Assembly: GCA_050117475.1 (NCBI GenBank)
Contig: JASFMR010000020.1
Span: 1-41,813, forward strand
Length of the DNA stretch: 41,813 nucleotides
Direction: 5' to 3'
From: Fodinibius sp050117475
GTDB lineage: Bacteria; Bacteroidota; Rhodothermia; Balneolales; Balneolaceae
Shown here: piece by piece, positions 34,762 to 41,813 of the stretch
How positions within the stretch are numbered: the first letter of the stretch is position 1
Layout of the letters: every line of letters begins with the position of its first letter
Notes under the pieces: generated by a model
Told to the model about the DNA's origin: nothing
What the model saw: only the letters and a program-made list of their open reading frames with translations
The model's database searches: none
Translations under genes and position numbers: made by a program

Positions 34762-37197
34762 TTATTCCAAGGCATCAACATTTACATTAATTCGCACCGA
34801 ACTAGCTCCTTTGGGCTTTCTTTGCTCGTAACGCTGAAATGTTTTATCGATAAGCTGTTCAATAGCAGTCGCTCCATTCGACGGGTCAACTTTTATGAAG
34901 CTTTCCCATCGATAAAAATTCTGCATTTTTGCGATAGCTGCCGGTGATGGCCCCAAAACAAAATCTGTATTACCGAGTATCTTACAAAGGCTTTCAGTAA
35001 AAATTGTAGCCACCGATTGAACCCTGTGCTCATATTTTCCCTTAAAAATAAACCTTACTATTCGTGAATACGGTGGATACTGAAGCATCTTTCGGTAGGC
35101 CAACTCGTGCCTTGCAAATGCTTTAAAATGATGTTCCTTTGCCGTTTGTATGGCAGGATGATCGGGCTGCCAGGTTTGAAAGTAAACGATTCCTTCCTTC
35201 CCGGAGCGCCCTGAACGACCGGCTACCTGGCTCAGCAGTTGAAACATCCTCTCCGAGGATCGAAATGAGGGAAAAGCAAGCTCTGTATCCGCATGAACCA
35301 CCCCCACAACCGTCACATCGGGGAAATCAAGCCCTTTGCCCACAATCTGCGTTCCAACCAGGATATCAGCCTCTTTTTGCGCGAAAGCCTTAAGAATCTT
35401 ATTGTGAGCATCTTTTCCCGAGGTGGTGTCAAAATCCATTCGTAGTGTTTGGGCGTTGGGATATAGTTCAGATATCTGCTCTTCCAACTGTTGAGTGCCA
35501 CTTCCCTGCGATTCCATTGTCTCATGTCCGCATTCTTTGCAATGCTGGGGCTGACGCTCCGAATAACCACAGTAATGGCAACGCAGCTGCTTCTTGGATT
35601 TGTGAAAAGTGAGACTTACCGAACAATTGGGACATTCCGGAATATCCCCACAATGCTCGCACTGCAGATATGAAGCAAACCCCCGTCTGTTATACAACAG
35701 AATGACTTGCTCCCCTTTTTCCAAAGCACTGTCAATTGCTTCGTAAAGGGGAACTGCAATTGGGCCGCGCATGGCCGATCGATATTGTTTAAGATCCAGC
35801 ACCTTTACCTCCGGCAGTGTTGCCCCGAAAGGCCTTTGCGTCAGAGACAGTAATTTGCTTTTCCCCTTTTTCGCTCCGTACAATGTTACCATGCTTGGCG
35901 TTGCGGAACCCATCACTACGGTCGCATCATTGAAATGAGCTCGCATAATAGCCACATCTCGTCCATGATAGCGTGGGGCAGGATCTTCCTGCTTATAGGA
36001 TGTATCATGCTCCTCGTCAATTATAATGATCCCCAGATCTTTCACGGGGGCAAAAACCGCCGAACGGGCACCAATAGCTATGCGCTTTTCCCCTTTTTGC
36101 AGTGCCCTCCAGGCATCATACCGTTCCCGGTTCGTCAGACGGCTATGCAATACCGCAATATTGTTGCCAAAAATTTTATAAAAACGACTTACAATCTGAG
36201 GTGTTAACCCTATTTCCGGGACCAGGACCAAACCTCCTTTTCCCTGTTCCAGGGCTTTCTTAAGGGCGTGAATATATACCTCGGTTTTGCCGCTTCCGGT
36301 GATCCCGTATAGCAGGAAGCTGGAAAATTCATTCCCGGCCAGCGCCTCTTCAATTTCCTCATAAGCCTGTCGTTGTTCATCATTGAGTGCTTTTAACTGT
36401 GTGGGATCGTGTTCATATTTCAAACCTAAATTGGTTGACTCAACCGCCTCACATTCAATTAATCCTTCTTTGGCTATGCGTTGCAACGTGTAATGCCCGA
36501 GCAACTCATGCTGGGTAAGGTCGCTCTGGAATTCGGGCAAATTCAGCATGGTCAAGAGTTCAAGTGCCTGAATCCATTTAAAGTATTTATCAGCTTCTTT
36601 GTATTCTTTTATTAACGCTTGAACATCTTCCGGAGCTGCCTTCTCGCTCCACCTCCATACATTTTCAGTGCGGGGATCCATTTTCATGCTTGGCTCCTCC
36701 CAAACTTCAAGCAGTTTTTGGCCAATCAACTTTTTTATAATACCATCCCCCCACCGTTTTTGAGCTTCCTTTAACAGATAGCTTTCTTCATTTTGGATGT
36801 CATTTATAATTTCTTTTTCGATCTCTTTTAGATGGGATGGTAATTCACCATTTATTGCTTTTAAAAACTTCTCCGAATAAAAGTTTAGTCCGACCGGTAA
36901 AGCAGCTTGAATAACCTCCCCCCACCCGCAATAATAAAACCGGTACATCCACTGACTTAGCTTTAGCAGTTCATCCGAAAGTACTTGCTCTTCGTCGAGT
37001 ATTTTTTGAACCGGGCGGGTATTGAACTCAGGGGTTTGCCGGTGAATACGGACTATCATCCCAATCGCTTTGTGCTTTTGTAACGGCACCCATACCCGTT
37101 TTCCCGGTTTGGCTTCTGATACAAATTCCTCAGGAATCAGGTAGGTGAACGGGTATCGAACAGCGGTTGGAAATACAATTTCAGCGTAATGAGGCAA
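34762..37197 (-). CDS. priA: Primosomal protein N' / replication restart helicase PriA
   Basis: An 811-residue PriA that reloads the replisome at stalled forks. The N-terminal DNA-binding domain opens YAEIVFPTAVRYPFTYLIP. Helicase motif I (Walker A, GITGSGKT) is at 298-305, the DEEH box at 394-397, GSAT near 430, and the C-terminal helicase motifs GTQIVGKGLDFPDV and QVAGRSGRSG follow. Eight cysteines bind two zinc ions: Cys513, 516, 522, 525, 540, 543, 553 and 556. The start is TTG at 37197: there is no ATG or GTG upstream before an in-frame TGA, and the family's N-terminus begins right there. It is separated from the downstream lipoprotein gene by about 200 nt. Confidence 0.96.
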   Translation of the reverse strand: MPHYAEIVFPTAVRYPFTYLIPEEFVSEAKPGKRVWVPLQKHKAIGMIVRIHRQTPEFNTRPVQKILDEEQVLSDELLKLSQWMYRFYYCGWGEVIQAALPVGLNFYSEKFLKAINGELPSHLKEIEKEIINDIQNEESYLLKEAQKRWGDGIIKKLIGQKLLEVWEEPSMKMDPRTENVWRWSEKAAPEDVQALIKEYKEADKYFKWIQALELLTMLNLPEFQSDLTQHELLGHYTLQRIAKEGLIECEAVESTNLGLKYEHDPTQLKALNDEQRQAYEEIEEALAGNEFSSFLLYGITGSGKTEVYIHALKKALEQGKGGLVLVPEIGLTPQIVSRFYKIFGNNIAVLHSRLTNRERYDAWRALQKGEKRIAIGARSAVFAPVKDLGIIIIDEEHDTSYKQEDPAPRYHGRDVAIMRAHFNDATVVMGSATPSMVTLYGAKKGKSKLLSLTQRPFGATLPEVKVLDLKQYRSAMRGPIAVPLYEAIDSALEKGEQVILLYNRRGFASYLQCEHCGDIPECPNCSVSLTFHKSKKQLRCHYCGYSERQPQHCKECGHETMESQGSGTQQLEEQISELYPNAQTLRMDFDTTSGKDAHNKILKAFAQKEADILVGTQIVGKGLDFPDVTVVGVVHADTELAFPSFRSSERMFQLLSQVAGRSGRSGKEGIVYFQTWQPDHPAIQTAKEHHFKAFARHELAYRKMLQYPPYSRIVRFIFKGKYEHRVQSVATIFTESLCKILGNTDFVLGPSPAAIAKMQNFYRWESFIKVDPSNGATAIEQLIDKTFQRYEQRKPKGASSVRINVNVDALE

Positions 37198-37283
37198 AGC
37201 GACGCACTTATTGATTCAGAATTAACAGGGAAAGCATATTGAATCTGACATTGGCAATCAATTACAACAAGTATCTAAAATAA

Positions 37284-37315
37284 AAAAAGCCCCTCCCAAT
37301 GGGGAGGAGCTTTTT
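37284..37315 (-). terminator. Intrinsic terminator of the third SusC/SusD pair
   Basis: On the minus strand AAAAAGCTCCTCCC pairs with GGGAGGGGCTTTTT (one G-U pair, 4-nt loop) and ends in a T-run, 22 nt after the SusD-C stop. It separates that operon from priA. Confidence 0.9.
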
Positions 37316-37336
37316 AAATGAATTCTCGGATGGAAA

Positions 37337-38842
37337 TCAGTTCATTTCCCACCAGAACTTCGAGGTGTTGTTATCACTGGAAGGAGTCAACATGCCAACT
37401 CCTGCATTGTAGTTTTTCGTATTCACCCCTGCCTCAGCATTTGGATACAGGTAACGAGTAGGAATACTACCGTCGTTAAATGCATCAACCGAAGGAATCA
37501 GACCTGGAACATTGGTTCTTCTCCACTCTGACCACGCCTGGAAGCCCATGGGGAACAAGGCCACCCATTTCTCTTCATCGATAACCTGCATCATGCCGCC
37601 GCTGGCAGATCCGGCATCCGTAATGCGATTAGCGGCAAATGCACTACCGTCGCTCTGCAACATTCCGGTAGTAGCATCACCATCGTCCCAGTGCGCATCG
37701 ATGGTAGCATAAGATGCCATAACCCCATTGGTGAACATGGTTTGTGCATTTTCGCTTGTCCAGCCTCTTTCGGCCGCTTCGGCGCGGTTGAGGTAGGTAT
37801 AGGCTGCGGTCAAGTACGGCAGCGGGGCATCCGGGTTACGGATCACGCTGCTGATGGAAGTAAATTTCTCATTTCCATTATACTTATCCAGTCCGTACGG
37901 ACGACCCCTAAGGCTGGTGTCAGCCGCAAACACGTTCAGTCGATCGTCATAGGAACTATTGGAATAGGTAATCGTTGAGCCATCCGCCTGTCCCCTTAAT
38001 GCATCATTAAAAGGCATTGACATCTGGTAGTCGGACCCGCGCAGGTTAGAGAATGGGTTCAGAGCACCCGGTGCGTTAGCATACTGATACCACGCATCAT
38101 CTGCGATGTCCTCAATAACGCCGGCCGGGTCACTAAGTGCAGCGTTGAACTCCGTAGCCGCGAAACCGCTGGCGCCAGGGTATTTCTTGGACAGTTGCAT
38201 CGTCAGAGACAGCAATAAAGAGTTGGCAAACTTCTGCCACTTCGTTACGTCTCCGCCATAGATCACATCACCGGTAGGACCGGCCGTGTTGGGATTCAGC
38301 ATGTCGCGGCCTGCTTTTACACGGGAAATCAGGTCCTTATAGATGGTTTCCTGATCGGTGTAGGAAGGCGTAATGGTCTCGCCTTTACCTAAAGCATCCG
38401 TATAAGGTACGGGGCCCCAGGTGTCCGTAACACGTTTCCAGATAAATGCGGACATGATCTCGGCCACACCAGCCTGGTTGGCAGGGTCACCATAGGATAA
38501 AGTCGCATTGCTGACCTCGTCGGCCGTGGCAATATCCACAACCTGCTTCAGGTTGCTCAGGCAACCGACATAGTAATCATCCCACGGAGCCGGTGACTCA
38601 TTGTACCGCTGCTCGTCAGTATATACGACCTGGGATTGATATTGAACATAGAGGTTTGGCTTTGTATGATAATTCCTACCCCATTCGGTAAAGAATTGAT
38701 TCATAGCACCCGCCATGAGCCCCTCCGTACTTGCCGTGGACACGGCGTCGTCGTCATTGTTAACGTTCCCGAATTTCACGGAATCGCACGAGACAACGAG
38801 AACACATAAGAGAATCGAAAATATTAAAGATAGTTTCTTCAT
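37337..38842 (-). CDS. SusD/RagB family lipoprotein, SusD-like_2 type (pair C)
   Basis: A 501-residue surface lipoprotein with lipobox VVSC (Cys19) followed by DSVKFGNVNND. It belongs to the other SusD branch (SusD-like_2): the body has FIWKRVTDTWGPVPYTDAL, TYLNRAEAAERGW and a C-terminal SSDNNTSKFWWEMN, in place of the PIPQREI..N signature seen in pairs A and B. It follows the SusC-C gene by only 11 nt and ends at a strong terminator. No enzyme gene is adjacent in the window, so the ligand is unknown; members of this branch often handle peptides or oligomers. Confidence 0.9.
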   Translation of the reverse strand: MKKLSLIFSILLCVLVVSCDSVKFGNVNNDDDAVSTASTEGLMAGAMNQFFTEWGRNYHTKPNLYVQYQSQVVYTDEQRYNESPAPWDDYYVGCLSNLKQVVDIATADEVSNATLSYGDPANQAGVAEIMSAFIWKRVTDTWGPVPYTDALGKGETITPSYTDQETIYKDLISRVKAGRDMLNPNTAGPTGDVIYGGDVTKWQKFANSLLLSLTMQLSKKYPGASGFAATEFNAALSDPAGVIEDIADDAWYQYANAPGALNPFSNLRGSDYQMSMPFNDALRGQADGSTITYSNSSYDDRLNVFAADTSLRGRPYGLDKYNGNEKFTSISSVIRNPDAPLPYLTAAYTYLNRAEAAERGWTSENAQTMFTNGVMASYATIDAHWDDGDATTGMLQSDGSAFAANRITDAGSASGGMMQVIDEEKWVALFPMGFQAWSEWRRTNVPGLIPSVDAFNDGSIPTRYLYPNAEAGVNTKNYNAGVGMLTPSSDNNTSKFWWEMN

Positions 38843-38853
38843 TGTCTTATCGT

Positions 38854-41813
38854 TTAGAAAGTTACGTTTACGTTGAAACCGAAGCTTCGGGTACCCGGCA
38901 ACTGGGCATTTTCACCCCAGGTCTGAGCCAGTTCGGATGGATCCCATCGGTGATGGTTATCCCCTGATACCGCAATCAGCCACAGGTTTCGGCCTACCAC
39001 TCCAATTTTGGCAGAGTTGATAAAGCCGCCTAGCCAGCGCTTCGGCAGAGAGTAAGTCAGACTCAGCTCCCGCAACTTCACGTAGCTTGCATCGTGGATA
39101 AAAGGCTCGGCCAATCGGTTGGAATACCACTGATCAAAGTAAGTATGTGCATTGACATACATATCAACCGCATTACCGTTTACGTCCTGTCCGGTCACAT
39201 GAACACCGCCGCCGTCGGCAACCGCATCACGTTTGGGATTTCCTTTGTCATTGAGGCCGGCTGTTCGGTCCAAAATACCGGTGTAAGTTCCCCACATTTC
39301 GGTGAGTGAGAAAAACTTGCCGCCCTTCTGGAAATCAACCGCTGCCGTCAGACCCAGACCTTTGTAGGAAAAGGTGTTCACCATTCCACCGGTCCAGTCC
39401 GGGAGGACGCTGCCAAAGAATTGACCTTGGTCTACAACATACAATCCGTTGGAGTTTAAGATCGGGTCGCCATTGTCGGCACGCCTGATTGCGGCGCCAC
39501 GGATTTGCCCCCACTCTTCACCCCTCTTATGGGTAATATTGACAAAACTGAAGGCATTAGTGTTACCAGAACCCAGATCAATTTCATAGGTATCTAACCC
39601 TTGTGGCAGACTCGTAACGATTGTCTTGTTCTTAGCAAAGTTCAGCGTAGCATCCCAGCGGAAGTCGTGGGTGCGTACAGGTACCCCGTTCAGCGACAGT
39701 TCGATACCGTCACGCTTGGAAGTACCGGCGTTTGTCAGGTAAGACCCGGCGCCATTGGAAGTTGACAACGACACGCCGATGATTTCGTCCTTACGGGTTT
39801 CATGATAATACGTGGCATTCAAACCAACGCGATCATCAAAGAACCGGATATCGAAACCGGTCTCGAACGACGAGTTAATGGCCGGCTTAATATTTGGGTC
39901 AACAATTGTGTCATCCGTGTAAAGAAGCGGAGCACTATTTCCAGTAGCCGGATTGGTATAGGGATTGCTGTCCAAAGCATAACTGGAAAGAATTTTCTCA
40001 GCAGCCACATCATTACCAACCTGGGCCCAACCGGCACGAACCTTACCGTAGGAGATAATATCGCTTTGCAGCAGTTCGCTGAATACAAAGGATAGCCCTA
40101 CCGAGGGATAGCCGTAGCCGTTGTTGTTGGATGGCAGCGCGGAGCTCCAGTCCTGACGATAACTACCGTCCAGGTATACCATGTCTTTATAGCCGAAGGT
40201 ACCTTTGGCATACAGGCTGAATACCTGCTTGTCCCAGTTGTGCTCATCCGGCACGATGCGCTCAGCCGAGTTGCTGTACTGGTACACATCAGGAATAATC
40301 AGGCCACCACTTTGGTAGTTACCTTCATCCATAACAGCTGACAGGTAATTATAGTGCTGAATTCTCATGGTGGAACCACCGAAAGCATCTACCGACCAAT
40401 CGCCGAAGTTATTATTGTACTTCACCTTGGCATGGTAATCGTTCTCAACATCCTGATGGGTAATAATTCCGAAGCTGTTCACCCATGGGTTGTAGACCTC
40501 GGGAGCAGCCGAGTATTCAATAGAATACGGCACTTCACGTCGCCATTTATAATCTTCTACCGAGCGGTTGGCGCTTCCCGTTACTTCCCACTGGTCGTTA
40601 ATCTTGTACGATAGATTAACGTTATACAGCAAGTTGTTACGGTCGCGAGTCACCTTGTGCTGGTCAGCAAACGTATAGGCGTTGAACCAGAAGGCCGGCT
40701 TCTTGAAACCGTTGTTTGCAGCGCTGGATCCGTAAGGCAGCCCGAAAGCACCACCGCGGGGGCCCCACCAGTTCCAGCTGGTCTGGTATCCCTCAGGTGT
40801 ATGCAAGTCTTTAAGTTCCTGCAAACGTTTAACATTAATTTGTCGTTCGAACCAGTTGTTAAAGGTACCGGATACCTGGTTGCCATAACCGTCAGCACGT
40901 ACGTTTCCGAGAACGTCCTGCAGGGTATAGTTCACATTGGCTTTCACCGTGAAGTTATCAGTCACATCGTAGCTGAACTGACCGGCCAAATAGTGCTTAT
41001 TCAAATCAGAATAAGGGATGATACCACCCATGATCATATTGGTATAGGAAACACGGGCGGAAGAACGATCGGATGTATAGTTGATCGCAAAACTGGACTT
41101 GTTTGTAACACCGGTATCATAAAAGTCCTTCACGTTGTTGGGACGCGGGCTCAGCTTCTGGGCCTGCGCATAATACGGGCTGTCCGGGAACCAGGCGTAC
41201 CAGGGAGCATACTCCCGGCCGTCCATTTTTGGGCCCCAGCTTTCATCAGCCACTGAGTCAAAAATGTACTTCATGCCATCCAGCGGCTTAAAATAATCCG
41301 GATCGACCGTCGGATCGTAGTTAAAAGTCTGCAATTCCGCTTCCCCGGCGTAACCGCCCGCGTATTCATTCTGGAACTTGGGCGTATAAGCAATCTGGTC
41401 AATGGTCAGGGCATTGGAGAGTTCCACGCTTACCCCGGTGGCATTGGCATCTTTGGTAGTAATAAGAACCACCCCGTTTTCACCGCGCTGGCCGTACAGG
41501 GCCGTAGCATTCGGGCCTTTCAGTACGTTCACGTCCGACACGTTATTCATGTCGATAATGTTCGGGTTGGTCACCGGCACGCCGTCTACAATGTAGAGCG
41601 GCTCAGCCAAGTCGTTGGTCAGAGAAATGGCACCGCGAATTCGGATATCCCCGAATGCTCCCAGCTTGGATCCGGCCTGTCCAACAATCTGGACGCCGGC
41701 TACCTTACCGGCCAGGCCTTCCTTAATATTGGAGCCCTGTGCCACGTTGAGCTGATCGGCGTTTACCTTCTGGGAAGAGAACGAAATCGTATTCTCGCTA
41801 ACCTCTTCACCCA
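38854..41813 (-). CDS. SusC/RagA family TonB-dependent transporter, N-terminus cut by window edge (pair C)
   Basis: At least 986 residues; the frame is open to the window end, so the signal peptide, carboxypeptidase-like domain and TonB box are outside. The visible part begins in the plug (about 22 residues before IKEGLAGKVAGVQI), with LYIVDGVPV and ALYGQRGENGVVLITTK near its end. The barrel ends in NVTF. The apparent ATG-like start near 41745 is really an internal GTG. It differs from SusC-A and -B in the plug and in the long loop regions; it is paired with the SusD-like_2 gene 11 nt downstream. Confidence 0.92.
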   Translation of the reverse strand, partial: GEEVSENTISFSSQKVNADQLNVAQGSNIKEGLAGKVAGVQIVGQAGSKLGAFGDIRIRGAISLTNDLAEPLYIVDGVPVTNPNIIDMNNVSDVNVLKGPNATALYGQRGENGVVLITTKDANATGVSVELSNALTIDQIAYTPKFQNEYAGGYAGEAELQTFNYDPTVDPDYFKPLDGMKYIFDSVADESWGPKMDGREYAPWYAWFPDSPYYAQAQKLSPRPNNVKDFYDTGVTNKSSFAINYTSDRSSARVSYTNMIMGGIIPYSDLNKHYLAGQFSYDVTDNFTVKANVNYTLQDVLGNVRADGYGNQVSGTFNNWFERQINVKRLQELKDLHTPEGYQTSWNWWGPRGGAFGLPYGSSAANNGFKKPAFWFNAYTFADQHKVTRDRNNLLYNVNLSYKINDQWEVTGSANRSVEDYKWRREVPYSIEYSAAPEVYNPWVNSFGIITHQDVENDYHAKVKYNNNFGDWSVDAFGGSTMRIQHYNYLSAVMDEGNYQSGGLIIPDVYQYSNSAERIVPDEHNWDKQVFSLYAKGTFGYKDMVYLDGSYRQDWSSALPSNNNGYGYPSVGLSFVFSELLQSDIISYGKVRAGWAQVGNDVAAEKILSSYALDSNPYTNPATGNSAPLLYTDDTIVDPNIKPAINSSFETGFDIRFFDDRVGLNATYYHETRKDEIIGVSLSTSNGAGSYLTNAGTSKRDGIELSLNGVPVRTHDFRWDATLNFAKNKTIVTSLPQGLDTYEIDLGSGNTNAFSFVNITHKRGEEWGQIRGAAIRRADNGDPILNSNGLYVVDQGQFFGSVLPDWTGGMVNTFSYKGLGLTAAVDFQKGGKFFSLTEMWGTYTGILDRTAGLNDKGNPKRDAVADGGGVHVTGQDVNGNAVDMYVNAHTYFDQWYSNRLAEPFIHDASYVKLRELSLTYSLPKRWLGGFINSAKIGVVGRNLWLIAVSGDNHHRWDPSELAQTWGENAQLPGTRSFGFNVNVTF

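Noticed and set aside
40657..41256. Plus-strand frame of 199 codons inside SusC-C
   Set aside because: Lies wholly opposite a conserved TonB-dependent transporter and resembles no family.

Overview
The window looks like a chromosomal segment from a member of the Bacteroidota/Balneolota/Rhodothermota group, with Balneolaceae-like marine or halophilic bacteria the best guess. The evidence is three SusC/SusD outer-membrane pairs, large secreted Asp-box (sortilin-like) propeller proteins, a DUF4412 protein, many Sec and lipoprotein signals, one TAnnTTTG-type promoter, and moderate GC content. I see no tRNA, rRNA, CRISPR, insertion sequence or phage gene.

Left part (1-8 kb), mostly plus strand. 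An SDR oxidoreductase cut by the window edge, a Nudix hydrolase and a DJ-1/PfpI protein form a short run that ends at a strong bidirectional terminator. A secreted fasciclin-domain protein faces them. A tight three-gene operon follows: a secreted PQQ-type sugar/sorbosone dehydrogenase, a DoxX membrane protein and a zinc alcohol dehydrogenase. Then come an NAD-type isocitrate dehydrogenase, a YfcE-like phosphodiesterase and a secreted DUF4412 protein.

Middle part (8-25 kb), all minus strand. In transcription order it reads SusC-B, SusD-B, terminator, secreted S51 peptidase, sortilin-like protein 2, sortilin-like protein 1, terminator, SusC-A, SusD-A, terminator. Two related SusC/SusD pairs bracket a secreted peptidase that keeps the substrate-pocket signature of cyanophycinases, plus two tandem giant Asp-box proteins. 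No glycoside hydrolase or polysaccharide lyase fold is recognisable. The locus therefore looks like a peptide-scavenging counterpart of a polysaccharide utilisation locus, possibly for cyanophycin or related beta-aspartyl peptides. This is the most interesting part of the window.

Right part (25-37 kb), minus strand, is mostly housekeeping and cell-envelope genes: a TPR protein with an alpha/beta hydrolase, RluB-type pseudouridine synthase overlapping ScpB, an aspartoacylase-like metallo-deacylase overlapping a GCS2-type amide ligase fused to a CBS pair, a lipoprotein with four InlB-type B repeats and GLUG repeats, and PriA with a TTG start. The right edge holds a third SusC/SusD pair of a different SusD subfamily, with its SusC running off the window.

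Several starts were moved from the longest reading frame to an internal ATG or GTG where the longest frame would begin with TTG or GTG, would overlap a neighbour, or would spoil a signal peptide. Those choices are stated in each entry.
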